Positions 10,901 to 19,082 of a stretch of DNA of 64,000 bases are shown here, piece after piece (positions within the stretch are counted from its first letter, which is position 1; every line of letters starts with the position of its first letter). The position numbers were made by a program, and so were the translations under genes. The DNA is from Bacteroidota bacterium (GTDB lineage Bacteria > Bacteroidota > Bacteroidia > Chitinophagales > Chitinophagaceae): contig JAEZGI010000082.1 in the NCBI GenBank assembly GCA_023416995.1, positions 19,111-83,110 on the forward strand, given 5' to 3'. Below the pieces are notes generated by a model, which was not told the origin of the DNA, did not search any database, and saw only the letters and a list, made by a program, of their open reading frames with translations.

Positions 10901-12230
10901 CGGTCGTACCGGTGAGTTGCGTATCATGGATCTGAAAAATGATCGTTTGCTGATCACCAATAACGTTCCATACGGAGCCACAATGATGGTGAAAGATGGT
11001 CAAACCGTTAAGAAAGGCGATCCGATCTGTATGTGGGATCCGTTCAACAACGTTATCGTTGCCGAAATTTCCGGTAGCATTAAGTTCGATAACGTAATTG
11101 AAGGTGTTACATACCGTGAAGAAGCCGATGAGCAAACCGGTCACCGTGAGAAAGTGGTTATTGAAACCAAGGATAAGACAAAAATTCCGACACTTATTGT
11201 TGAAGGAAAAGATGTCAAACAATATAACCTTCCGGTTGGATCACACATCACAGTTGATGAAACTGAAGATGTAAGAGCCGGCCAGGTACTGGTGAAGATC
11301 CCAAGAACGCTGCGTATGCAACGTGATATCACGGGAGGTCTTCCACGTGTAACTGAATTGTTTGAAGCACGTAATCCTGGTAACCCATCTATTGTTTGTG
11401 AAATTGATGGTGTGGTTGCATTCGGTGCTATCAAACGTGGTAACCGTGAAATAGTGGTAGAAGCGAAAGATGGTGTTGTCAAAAAATACCTCGTTCCTTT
11501 GACCCGCCAGATCCTGGTTCAGGATGGTGACTTCATTAAAGCGGGTGCGCCATTGTCTGATGGACAGGTTGCTCCGGGCGATATTCTTTCTATCAAGGGA
11601 CCTTTTGCAGTACAGGAGTACGTTGTGAATGAGATCCAGGAAGTTTACCGTTTGCAGGGTGTAAAGATTAACGACAAACACATTGAAGTTATCGTACGCC
11701 AGATGATGAAGAAGGTTGAGATCATTGATCCGGGTGATACCCGTTTCCTTGAAGAGGACCTGGTAGATCGTTTGGATTTCATTGAAGAAAATGATTGGAT
11801 CTTTGATAAGAAAGTGGTGGTTGAAGCCGGCGAGAGCACTAAACTGCGTGCTGGTCAGATTGCTTCTCTCAGGGAGATTCGTGAAGAAAATTCAATGCTT
11901 CGCAGATCTGATAAAAAGCTGGTTGAATTCCGTGACGCCAATTCTGCAACTTCACATCCTGTGTTGTTGGGTATTACAAAGGCTTCACTGGGTACACAAA
12001 GCTGGATCTCAGCTGCTTCGTTCCAGGAAACAACCAAGGTATTGTCTTCTGCCGCTATCCAGGGTAAAACAGATGACATGCTTGGTCTGAAGGAAAACGT
12101 AATCACAGGTCATCCGATCCCGGCTGGTACTGGTCTACGTGATTTCGAAAACATGATTGTAGGTAGTAAGGAAGAATATGAATTGCTGCAAACAACACGT
12201 GAAGCGATGAACTTCGATGAAGAAGAATAA
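7938..12230 (+). CDS. rpoC: DNA-directed RNA polymerase subunit beta prime
   Basis: The beta prime subunit of RNA polymerase, 1430 residues, as usual in Bacteroidota. The catalytic NADFDGDQM motif with its three magnesium-binding Asp residues is at about 472-480. The N-terminal zinc ribbon has Cys pairs in CACGKYKRIRYKGIVCDRC (about 65-83). A second zinc site CESKRGVCVKCYG is near 895. The bridge-helix and trigger-loop region contains SIGEPGTQLTLRTFHVGG (about 930-950). It is cotranscribed with rpoB and closed by a good terminator at 12290. Nothing unusual was seen in the coding sequence; only the palindrome before it is odd. Confidence 0.99.
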   Translation: MAIKKENRPRATFSKITIGLASPDSILERSYGEVLKPETINYRTYKPERDGLFCERIFGPVKDYECACGKYKRIRYKGIVCDRCGVEVTEKKVRRERMGHIKLVVPVVHIWYFKSLPNKIGYLLGVSSKKLESIVYYERYVVIQAGIREDRNLKTNDLLTEEEYLEILEGLPKDNQYLPDEDPQKFIAKMGAEAVHDLLGRIELDQLSFDLRNTAATETSQQRKADALKRLSVVESFREANTRITNRPEWMVMQYIPVIPPELRPLVPLDGGRFASSDLNDLYRRVIIRNNRLKRLLEIKAPEVILRNEKRMLQEAVDSLFDNSRKSNAVKAEGGRALKSLSDVLKGKQGRFRQNLLGKRVDYSGRSVIVVGPELKLHECGLPKDMAAELFKPFIIRKLIERGIVKTVKSARKLVDRKEAVVWDILENILKGHPVMLNRAPTLHRLSIQAFQPKLIEGKAIQLHPLVCSAFNADFDGDQMAVHVPLSNAAVLEAQLLMLASHNILNPQNGAPITLPSQDMVLGLYYITKGKRTMGEEVVRGEGKHFYSAEEVVIAYNEGIVDLHAWIKVKAEVRDNRGNFTRKLIETTVGRVIFNQNVPQEVGFINALLTKKNLREIIGDIITITNVPKAAKFLDDIKQLGFRIAFQGGLSFNINDLIIPSIKEEVLENAKGEVDEVWDNYNMGLITNNERYNQIVDIWSRVDTRITETLIRELAQDKQGFNSVYMMLDSGARGSKQQIKQLCGIRGLMAKPRKSGSSGSEIIENPILSNFKGGLNVLDYFISTHGARKGLADTALKTADAGYLTRRLVDVAQDVVITEEDCGTLRGIATSALKDNEEVVEPLLDRIVGRTSLHNIYNVVTDELIVEAGSEITEFIAKRIEEAGIETVEIRSVLTCESKRGVCVKCYGKNLATGNLAQKGDAVGIIAAQSIGEPGTQLTLRTFHVGGVAGSASVESTLYAKFDGTVQFDGLRSVATENEAGEKVQVVIGRTGELRIMDLKNDRLLITNNVPYGATMMVKDGQTVKKGDPICMWDPFNNVIVAEISGSIKFDNVIEGVTYREEADEQTGHREKVVIETKDKTKIPTLIVEGKDVKQYNLPVGSHITVDETEDVRAGQVLVKIPRTLRMQRDITGGLPRVTELFEARNPGNPSIVCEIDGVVAFGAIKRGNREIVVEAKDGVVKKYLVPLTRQILVQDGDFIKAGAPLSDGQVAPGDILSIKGPFAVQEYVVNEIQEVYRLQGVKINDKHIEVIVRQMMKKVEIIDPGDTRFLEEDLVDRLDFIEENDWIFDKKVVVEAGESTKLRAGQIASLREIREENSMLRRSDKKLVEFRDANSATSHPVLLGITKASLGTQSWISAASFQETTKVLSSAAIQGKTDDMLGLKENVITGHPIPAGTGLRDFENMIVGSKEEYELLQTTREAMNFDEEE

Positions 12231-12289
12231 TTTCAATTAAACGGTGTCAGGTGAAAATACCAAGCAACTGACAACTTTAAAAAATACAG

Positions 12290-12323
12290 CCTGGTCTTAC
12301 GAAATGTGAGACCAGGTTTTTTT
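12290..12323 (+). terminator. Intrinsic terminator of rpoB-rpoC
   Basis: The stem CCTGGTCTTAC (12290-12300) pairs with GTGAGACCAGG (12306-12316), with a short loop, and is followed by seven T. It ends the rpoBC operon 60 bp after the rpoC stop. Confidence 0.9.
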
Positions 12324-12466
12324 ATGAATTTGCTTTGCAATTGGGTGTTCTTTTTAACACTTTAATTATGGATAAGACTATATCTTGCAAGACAGGTGAA
12401 TTCAGTCTAAATCATCTTTTTAACCTTTATTGCCGGCTATCGGCGACTTGCTATTAAATACGTGTC

Positions 12467-13063
12467 ATGAAACATATTTCTACTTTCCTTGGTGTACTTT
12501 CACTGGTTTTGATTGCGGTTCTTTTCTATCTCCATTTCAACCAGGGCGAACGCGCCCGTCCGGGAAAAGTAGTTAGCCAGTCTGGCGAATCACAAGCCAA
12601 AGGCGTTACCATTGCGTATTTTGAGATGGATTCTGTGGAAAACAACCTGGAGTATGTAAAGGATGCTATGGAGAAGTTCAAAGCCAAAGAACAGCAAATG
12701 AACACCCAACTTAACTCCATGAAAAATTCGTATCAGAAACGTATTTCTGAGTGGAACCAGAAAGGTGCAAATATGTCGCAGGCCGAAAGCGAAAATGTGC
12801 AACGCGAGTATAACCAGATGAACGAGAATTATAATGCGCAGAAGCAAAAACTGGAAATGGAATTACAGGATCTCCAGTTCAAGATGGCGCAGGAAATGAA
12901 TAAAACAATTGAAGACTTCCTCCGCGAGTACAATAAAGACAAAGGCTACTCTTACATCATGACCAGTCAACCTGGTCTGATCTACTACAAGGATACTGCA
13001 AATAATATCACCAACGACCTCATTGCCGGGTTAAACCAGGAGTATAAGAGTAAGAAAAAATAG
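12467..13063 (+). CDS. OmpH/Skp family outer membrane protein chaperone
   Basis: A 198-residue Skp-type periplasmic chaperone, which holds unfolded outer membrane proteins on their way to the BAM complex. The N-terminus is a hydrophobic segment (about residues 5-24) that serves as signal or membrane anchor, without a clear cleavage site. Residues 45-150 start with VTIAYFEMDSVENN, the conserved opening strand of the family, followed by a long charged coiled coil (MEKFKAKEQQMNTQLNSMKN and onwards). The C-terminal strand YSYIMTSQPGLIYY is also typical. It stands alone, between the rpoBC terminator and its own terminator at 13106. The many TonB receptors nearby are the kind of clients such a chaperone serves. 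Confidence 0.9.
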   Translation: MKHISTFLGVLSLVLIAVLFYLHFNQGERARPGKVVSQSGESQAKGVTIAYFEMDSVENNLEYVKDAMEKFKAKEQQMNTQLNSMKNSYQKRISEWNQKGANMSQAESENVQREYNQMNENYNAQKQKLEMELQDLQFKMAQEMNKTIEDFLREYNKDKGYSYIMTSQPGLIYYKDTANNITNDLIAGLNQEYKSKKK

Positions 13064-13105
13064 TTAGAGTTTGAATTACGCGATCTTTTGAATATTAAGA
13101 AAAAA

Positions 13106-13137
13106 AAATCCGCCAGTAACTGGCGGATTTTTTTTTT
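13106..13137 (+). terminator. Intrinsic terminator after the OmpH-like gene
   Basis: The perfect stem AATCCGCCAGT/ACTGGCGGATT (13106-13130) is followed by nine or more T and preceded by a run of A, so it could work in both directions. Confidence 0.9.
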
Positions 13138-13351
13138 AGATATAATATCTATAAATTCGTTTATATACTTTTGGTGTGACTTGAGTCTTATCTGTCGTAA
13201 CCAGCATCCTTCTTTAAAACCTACTTGCTCCCGGGTTACCAATTCCTCTCGGGTATTTTGTTTCCTGGCTCTCCTACGCTGCTATTTCCGTCCTTACGTA
13301 AAAACGTTACCCTGGGTTTGGCCTTGAGTTTTTAAACCTTAAACCTTTTAT

Positions 13352-14125
13352 GTGATGCATGCCCTGATTAAGGTTATGTTTATCTATGCGATGATCGTTT
13401 CAAACTTCGCGTACCCACAGGAATGTATTCCGCCTGCGCCGACCGTAGTTATCCAAGGAGATGGACAGCGAGAACTTTGCGGCGGGGAATATCCTGACAT
13501 TAGTTGGGAAGGAACCTTAATCATTAAGAAAGGAACAGAAGTTACATTTTCTGGATGGGTCAGATTTACCGGGATGAACGATGGCTTACTGATTATTGAG
13601 GAAGGGGCTATTTTAAACATAACAACGGAAGAACTGAGGCCTAACGGGCCAATTGAGATAATTGGAACATTAAATGCCAACGCAGGTATTGATGTTATAA
13701 TTGGCTGGTTCCAGGTACGACAGACGGGAGTAGTTTCAACTCCGTATCTCAAAATCAATACATTGTCCCTCCCGATATCAGGGGTAGAAATCGCCGGGAC
13801 TGTGCACGTTGCCAATGAGCTTGAAATTTTTGGGCCAATGGTGGATGAGACACCTGTCTTGACACTGTCTGGCTGTGGTTATGTAGTTACAAGAAATTTT
13901 ATCAGCCACCACGAAAACATTGTAGGGGGTAACGGATTTCTCAAAATTCTTGACTCCTATGTCAATGATGTTCCACTCACTTTAAGTCCAGGCATAGTTG
14001 TAGAATACTTAGGCACTGCGCCAGCAGATTTTGGACTGGCGACTTTAGGTCCTTACTCATGCACTACCGTCCCAATTAAATACAAACCCAGAAGTTTAAA
14101 AATTTTAAAAAAGACAAAGAAATGA
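13352..14125 (+). CDS. Unknown secreted protein, possible beta-helix
   Basis: I do not recognise this 257-residue protein. It begins with a signal peptide ending near SNFAYPQ, followed by a proline and cysteine stretch ECIPPAPT. The body is a series of short hydrophobic strands of similar spacing (GTLIIKKGTEVTFSG, GLLIIEEGAILNITTE, PIEIIGTLNANAG, GVEIAGTVHVANELEIFG), the pattern of right-handed beta-helix or autotransporter-like passenger domains. A short basic tail KPRSLKILKKTKK ends it. The start is GTG at 13352 or the ATG at 13355; neither has a strong ribosome site. It overlaps the next gene by 4 bp (ATGA), so the two are translationally coupled. The pair looks more AT-rich than the rpoBC region, compatible with recent acquisition. 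Confidence 0.7.
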   Translation: MMHALIKVMFIYAMIVSNFAYPQECIPPAPTVVIQGDGQRELCGGEYPDISWEGTLIIKKGTEVTFSGWVRFTGMNDGLLIIEEGAILNITTEELRPNGPIEIIGTLNANAGIDVIIGWFQVRQTGVVSTPYLKINTLSLPISGVEIAGTVHVANELEIFGPMVDETPVLTLSGCGYVVTRNFISHHENIVGGNGFLKILDSYVNDVPLTLSPGIVVEYLGTAPADFGLATLGPYSCTTVPIKYKPRSLKILKKTKK

Positions 14126-14424
14126 AATCAGTTATTGTGATAGTGTTATCTTTTATGACAACCGGCTGCGCAAAATCGGATTTCTCAATGCATACTCTTA
14201 AAGATACTGAGGGGTATTTACTTGAAGGTCAATTTGAATTGACGAGCTTTTCAAGCGGAGACAGAATCGTTTTGCAGATTGGTGACACTGAGGTTATATT
14301 GTCGAATATCCAAATAGGTGTAAATACCTTCAAAGTCAGATCTGCTACAGAGAATGGCATCTTGCGCTTAAAGGCCCGAAACGCTGATCTTGCAGAATCT
14401 ACACTCGACATTATATCGTATTAA
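14122..14424 (+). CDS. Small unknown lipoprotein
   Basis: A 100-residue protein with a short lipoprotein signal and lipobox TTGC (Cys16), then a single small beta-rich domain (GDRIVLQIGDTEVILSNIQI, FKVRSATENGILRLKARN). No family is recognised. Its ATG overlaps the stop of the upstream secreted protein, so the two products are probably made together and may work together at the cell surface. The domain alternates charged and hydrophobic residues like a small Ig-type or jelly-roll fold, but that is inference from pattern only. Confidence 0.65.
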   Translation: MKSVIVIVLSFMTTGCAKSDFSMHTLKDTEGYLLEGQFELTSFSSGDRIVLQIGDTEVILSNIQIGVNTFKVRSATENGILRLKARNADLAESTLDIISY

Positions 14425-14553
14425 CCATATGTAAAGAAGCCTAGATCGAACGAATTACCCTGTTCCCGGACAAAACTTAAGATAGATTGCTATTGTGTTT
14501 TTTTTCTTCAGGTCGAACTGTTACATTAGCTGCTTAACCAGACAAACTTCTTA

Positions 14554-15999
14554 ATGGAACAGGCCAATTCGTTCAAGCCTTCACTTGGGTTATTTGATGC
14601 TACTATGATCGTGGCGGGGTCCATGATCGGATCCGGTATTTTTATTGTCAGTTCAGATATAACCCGTAACGTGGGAAGCGCCGGATGGCTCATTGCCGTA
14701 TGGGTGATCACGGGATTCATGACTATAAGTGCAGCTGTTAGTTACGGCGAGTTAAGCAGTATGTATCCCAAAGCGGGCGGTCAGTATGTTTATCTCAAAG
14801 AAGCCTATAATCCGATGATGGGCTTTTTGTACGGCTGGAGTTTTTTCGCAGTGATTCAGACCGCAACAATCGCCGCAGTAGCGGTTGCTTTTAGCCGGTA
14901 CACCTCCTACCTGATACCGGCAGTTGGTGAAAACAATATCCTGTTTTCGATCGGTTCTGCAGATAATCCTTTTACCATTTCAGCCGCGCAGGTATTGGGT
15001 ATTGCATTGATAGTACTGCTCACATATACAAATACAAAAGGCATCAAAGGCGGTAAACTGATACAAACCACCTTCACCTCTGCCAAACTCATATCGCTGT
15101 TTGGTCTTATCATATTCGGGTTTTTACTGGTGCAGGAGAACTTCTGGGATGCCAACTGGGCGACCGGTATGGATGCCAGGTCGTTCAAGGGCGATACAGG
15201 CGCCCCGGCAGAATCAGGATGGGAATCAATCAGTGGTACCGTATTGATCGGAGCGATCGCGGCCTCGATGGTGGGTTCTATATTTAGTAGTGATGCCTGG
15301 AACAATGTTACTTTTATTGCAGGTGAGGTACGTAACCCACAGCGTAATATCGGGCTGAGCCTTTTTCTGGGTACACTCATTGTAACGATCATTTACGTGT
15401 CTGCCAATCTGATGTACCTCTATGTGTTGCCTTTGGATGGTATCGCATTTGCGCAGAATGACAGGGTTGCTATTTCCGCAGCCCAAAAAATCTTTGCAGA
15501 AGCCGGTGCTATCATCATAGCAGTCATGATCATGATCTCAACCTTTGGTTGCAATAACGGTTTGATACTCGCAGGTGCAAGAGTATATTATACCATGGCA
15601 AAGGATAAATTGTTCTTCCGAAAAACAAGTGAACTGAACAAAAATGCGGTACCGGAGTATGCGTTATGGATACAGTGCCTGGTAGCCTCGCTGCTTTGTT
15701 TAAGTGGTAGTTATGGCAACCTGCTTGATATGATTGCGTTTGTGGTTGTGTTGTTTTATGCATTAACCATTGCAGGTATCTTTATACTCAGAAAAAAACG
15801 CCCTGATTTGCCAAGACCATATAAAGCATTTGGTTACCCCGTGTTGCCCATAATCTATATCGTTCTTGCAATAGTGTTTTGTGTTTTCCTGATCAAACTT
15901 AAGCCGCTTTATGCTGGCATTGGGTTGGCTATCGTTTTATTAGGTGTGCCTTTGTATTATCTTGCAGCTTCAAAAAACAAGACGAATGTCGCGGATTGA
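14554..15999 (+). CDS. APC family amino acid permease
   Basis: A 481-residue inner membrane transporter of the amino acid-polyamine-organocation superfamily, probably exchanging or importing amino acids. About twelve hydrophobic segments are visible. The first carries the substrate-binding GSMIGSGIF motif (about residues 22-30) and a GELSSMYPKAGGQYVYLKEA segment (about 65-84) follows TM2, both hallmarks of the LAT/AAT-like branch. The last 14 bp overlap the start of the heptose kinase gene, so the two are cotranscribed. The substrate cannot be chosen from sequence; the branch includes serine/threonine and cationic amino acid exchangers. Confidence 0.92.
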   Translation: MEQANSFKPSLGLFDATMIVAGSMIGSGIFIVSSDITRNVGSAGWLIAVWVITGFMTISAAVSYGELSSMYPKAGGQYVYLKEAYNPMMGFLYGWSFFAVIQTATIAAVAVAFSRYTSYLIPAVGENNILFSIGSADNPFTISAAQVLGIALIVLLTYTNTKGIKGGKLIQTTFTSAKLISLFGLIIFGFLLVQENFWDANWATGMDARSFKGDTGAPAESGWESISGTVLIGAIAASMVGSIFSSDAWNNVTFIAGEVRNPQRNIGLSLFLGTLIVTIIYVSANLMYLYVLPLDGIAFAQNDRVAISAAQKIFAEAGAIIIAVMIMISTFGCNNGLILAGARVYYTMAKDKLFFRKTSELNKNAVPEYALWIQCLVASLLCLSGSYGNLLDMIAFVVVLFYALTIAGIFILRKKRPDLPRPYKAFGYPVLPIIYIVLAIVFCVFLIKLKPLYAGIGLAIVLLGVPLYYLAASKNKTNVAD

Positions 16000-16981
16000 T
16001 TTCGACGCTTTATTCAATAAGTTTTCATCTATCCGGGTAGGGGTGATCGGCGACGTTATGCTGGATAGCTATTGGTGGGGTAATGTTGAACGCATATCGC
16101 CTGAAGCACCGGTTCCGGTTGTTGCGCTCGCCAGCAAAGAGCTAAGAATAGGCGGTGCAGGTAATGTAGCCCTGAACCTGGTTTCACTCGGAGCCAGCGT
16201 CGCAATCCTATCCACCATGGGTAACGATGATGATGGTAAGGCGCTGAAGCGGTTGTTTGATGAAAAGACAATAGACACGCGATATCTCGTGCAAAGCGAT
16301 GCACGGATAACAACTAACAAAACCCGCGTAATCAGTCGCAATCAGCAAATGATGCGGCTGGATGCCGAGATAACAACAGATCTGTCTTCAGAAGATGAAT
16401 CGCGTTTACTCAAAAATGTAGAGACTTATATTCAACAGGAAAAACCTGCAGTGCTCATCTTTGAAGATTACAATAAAGGTGTACTCACAGAATCGCTTAT
16501 CAATGCAGTGATTGCACTTTGCCGGGAACATGGTGTCGTTACAACCGTAGATCCAAAGAGAAAAAACTTTTTCGCTTATAAAGGTGTTGATGTTTTCAAA
16601 CCGAACCTCAAAGAAGTAAAGGATGGTTTGAACCTGTTGATTGATGATGTTAATGATGAGGTATTGAGAAATATTCACTCACTGTTGCATCAGCAGCTTG
16701 AGCATAAGATCTCGTTTATAACCTTGTCAGAAAAAGGTGTTTTTTACCAGTCGCAGCAAGAGGCTAAAATTGTGCCTTCTCATATCCGCAATATTGCTGA
16801 TGTATCTGGTGCCGGCGATACGGTGATCGCAGTTGCCTCGCTTGTTTATGCTGCCACAGGACGCATCGATATGATGGCAGAGGTCGCCAATATAGCGGGC
16901 GGACTGGTATGTGAAGAAGTAGGTACTGCCGCGATAAACAGAAGTAAACTTCTTGCGGAGTGTAAGTTATTGCTTCAATAG
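15986..16981 (+). CDS. rfaE1: D-glycero-beta-D-manno-heptose-7-phosphate kinase (RfaE domain I type)
   Basis: A PfkB-family sugar kinase of 331 residues that resembles the kinase half of HldE/RfaE, which phosphorylates heptose 7-phosphate at C1 for ADP-heptose and lipopolysaccharide inner core synthesis. The start VGVIGDVMLDSYWWGNVERI SPEAPVPVV is the family's sugar-binding N-terminus. GGAGNVALNLVSLGA (about 50-65) is the PfkB signature and DVSGAGDTV (272-280) holds the catalytic Asp278. There is no nucleotidyltransferase half, so this is the split form; the partner HldC is not in this window. ATG 15986 is chosen because earlier codons read through the end of the permease gene and have no family counterpart. 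A close alternative is another PfkB sugar kinase. Confidence 0.85.
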   Translation: MSRIDFDALFNKFSSIRVGVIGDVMLDSYWWGNVERISPEAPVPVVALASKELRIGGAGNVALNLVSLGASVAILSTMGNDDDGKALKRLFDEKTIDTRYLVQSDARITTNKTRVISRNQQMMRLDAEITTDLSSEDESRLLKNVETYIQQEKPAVLIFEDYNKGVLTESLINAVIALCREHGVVTTVDPKRKNFFAYKGVDVFKPNLKEVKDGLNLLIDDVNDEVLRNIHSLLHQQLEHKISFITLSEKGVFYQSQQEAKIVPSHIRNIADVSGAGDTVIAVASLVYAATGRIDMMAEVANIAGGLVCEEVGTAAINRSKLLAECKLLLQ

Positions 16982-17120
16982 GTGCTTAAAACCTACCAGG
17001 CGATCCGGCAACTTGTTGATTCACCTGATTCCAAACCGGTTTCAGCACGGCCTTTTTTCAAAACATCCCATCCATGCAGGTGAGATGCTTCACTTATCTT
17101 TACAATCAGCAATTTATTTT

Positions 17121-18068
17121 ATGGGAAGACATACACTGGTGATACATGGCGGCGCGGGAACCATTCTCAAAAATGATATGACACCTGAACTTGAGGCTGC
17201 TTACTATCGGGGACTCAAGGAAGCACTGGATGCTGGGTTTGCCGTACTTGATGAACGTGGATCAGCGGTAAATGCAGTGAAGGCAGCACTTGTTATTCTT
17301 GAGGACAATGTGTTATTCAATGCCGGGCGCGGCTCCGTGTTTACTAAAAAAGGCGTACAGGAAATGGATGCGGCCATCATGGATGGCAAAACCCTGCGGG
17401 CCGGCGCAATCACTGGTGTACGCAATGTCAGGAACCCGATCGAACTTGCCACTGAAGTGATGCTCAATAGCAACCATGTATTTTTAAGTGGAAAGGGAGC
17501 AAACGATTTTGCCATTAAACAGGGGCTGAAACTGGAACCAGACGAATATTTTTTTTCCCAGTTCAGGTACGATCAATGGAAAAGTATCCGCGATTCGGAT
17601 AATTATTCTTTGGACCACACTCACCAGCAGCTGGAAGAGTTGATGAAAGATAAAAAATTTGGAACAGTAGGAGCGGTTGCATGCGACAAAGATGGGAACC
17701 TGGCCGCAGCAACCAGCACCGGTGGGATGACCAACAAGAAGTATGGTCGTATTGGGGACAGCCCTGTGATAGGTGCCGGCACTTATGCAAACAATAAAAC
17801 CTGCGCAATCTCCTGTACGGGTCATGGTGAAATGTTTATCAGAACTGTAGCTGCTTATGACGTGAGCGCTTTGATGCAGTACAGTGGAATTTCACTCGAA
17901 GCTGCTATGTCGGAAGTGGTCAATAGAAAGCTCGTATCTATTGAAGGCGAAGGCGGGATGATTGGTGTTGATGCAGAGGGTACGCCCCAGATGATATTCA
18001 ATAGTGCGGGTATGTACCGGGCCATGCGCAGTAGTGATGGTTCAAGTGATCTTGCTATTTATAAATAG
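17121..18068 (+). CDS. Isoaspartyl peptidase / plant-type L-asparaginase
   Basis: A 315-residue Ntn hydrolase that cleaves isoaspartyl dipeptides and can hydrolyse asparagine. It opens with TLVIHGGAG, typical of the family. The precursor is expected to cut itself before the nucleophile Thr182 in KKFGTVGAVACDKDGN, giving alpha and beta chains. STGGMTNKKYGRIGDSP (about 198-214) forms the conserved substrate pocket, and GTGHGE-like CTGHGEMFIR follows. ATG 17121 gives the conserved N-terminus; a longer frame upstream to 16953 overlaps rfaE1 and has no family match. No signal peptide is seen, so it is cytoplasmic. It is 6 bp from the fructosamine kinase gene. Confidence 0.93.
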   Translation: MGRHTLVIHGGAGTILKNDMTPELEAAYYRGLKEALDAGFAVLDERGSAVNAVKAALVILEDNVLFNAGRGSVFTKKGVQEMDAAIMDGKTLRAGAITGVRNVRNPIELATEVMLNSNHVFLSGKGANDFAIKQGLKLEPDEYFFSQFRYDQWKSIRDSDNYSLDHTHQQLEELMKDKKFGTVGAVACDKDGNLAAATSTGGMTNKKYGRIGDSPVIGAGTYANNKTCAISCTGHGEMFIRTVAAYDVSALMQYSGISLEAAMSEVVNRKLVSIEGEGGMIGVDAEGTPQMIFNSAGMYRAMRSSDGSSDLAIYK

Positions 18069-18074
18069 CTGAGC

Positions 18075-18953
18075 ATGATAGAAAAGATTTCTGGCATTGT
18101 AGCTCAAAACCTGTCTGAAGTTTTACAAACTCCTCTTACTATAAAACTGCATCGGAAAATTTCCGGTGGATCCATCAATCATGTTTCCCAGTTACTAACG
18201 GATACGGGCACACGTTACTGTTGTAAGATCAATCTTGTAGCCGGTTTTGAAAATATGTTTGAAAGCGAGGCCGCAGCTCTGTCTTTGCTTCGCAAGGCGA
18301 ACGTAATACGCGTGCCTGAAGTAATTACCAGTTTTGTTTTGGATGGGTACCAGGTCCTGGTTTTGGAATGGGTGGAGGCGGGGCACCAATCAATTAGATT
18401 CTGGCAACGGTTTGGCGAACAATTAAGCCGTTTGCACCAGGTGAAAGGCGAAAGTTTTGGTCTCGACCATCCAAATTATATGGGGGCTTTGCCACAATCT
18501 AACCGTGAAATGTCCGACTGGCCGATGTTCTTTTACGAACAACGTATCCAACCGCAGGTTGAACTGGCGGTCAGAAAGCGCTTACTCACGCCTGCGGACA
18601 CATCATTATTTGATCGTTTGCCTGCTGTGCTTCGGGGTTTATTTCCGGACGCGGCCCCGCGCCTGGTGCATGGTGATTTGTGGAGTGGAAATTTTATTTG
18701 TGATAGTGAAGAACAGCCGGTGTTAATTGATCCCGCCGCTTACTATGGTCATCCTGCCGTCGATATGGCTATGACAACATTGTTTGGTGGATTTGACAAG
18801 ATGTTTTACGAAAGTTATAATTATCACCTGCCGCTGTCGGCAAACTACCGTGAACAGTGGGATTGTTGTAATCTTTACCCGCTGCTGGTGCATCTTAACC
18901 TCTTTGGGAAAAGTTACCTCGGCGCCATACTGGATATCATTAAACGATACTAA
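18075..18953 (+). CDS. Fructosamine-3-kinase family protein
   Basis: A 292-residue kinase of the fructosamine/ketosamine-3-kinase family. Members phosphorylate sugar adducts on lysines so that they fall off, repairing glycated proteins, or act on small glycated amines. The fold is APH-like: GGSINHVSQL (ATP-binding loop, about 32-41), VLVLEWVEAG (hinge, about 94-103), LVHGDLWSGNF with catalytic Asp201, and VLIDPAAYYGHPAVDMAM, the metal-binding Asp segment. Length is normal. The 6-bp gap to the isoaspartyl peptidase gene makes a two-gene unit that would deal with two kinds of protein damage. Confidence 0.93.
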   Translation: MIEKISGIVAQNLSEVLQTPLTIKLHRKISGGSINHVSQLLTDTGTRYCCKINLVAGFENMFESEAAALSLLRKANVIRVPEVITSFVLDGYQVLVLEWVEAGHQSIRFWQRFGEQLSRLHQVKGESFGLDHPNYMGALPQSNREMSDWPMFFYEQRIQPQVELAVRKRLLTPADTSLFDRLPAVLRGLFPDAAPRLVHGDLWSGNFICDSEEQPVLIDPAAYYGHPAVDMAMTTLFGGFDKMFYESYNYHLPLSANYREQWDCCNLYPLLVHLNLFGKSYLGAILDIIKRY

Positions 18954-19082
18954 CACCTACCCACAGCCGTAGTATCAGAAAAAAAAGTTTTGATTCAACC
19001 AAAAGGTGTTTTCCCTGTTATTGGAAATTTATTTGTAACTTAAGGTCTGTCTCACCATTCTTTACTGTCAAATCATTTTTTT

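Noticed and set aside
13088..13327. A 79-residue frame over the terminator of the OmpH-like gene
   Set aside because: It runs through the hairpin and poly-T, giving a lysine and phenylalanine-rich artefact.
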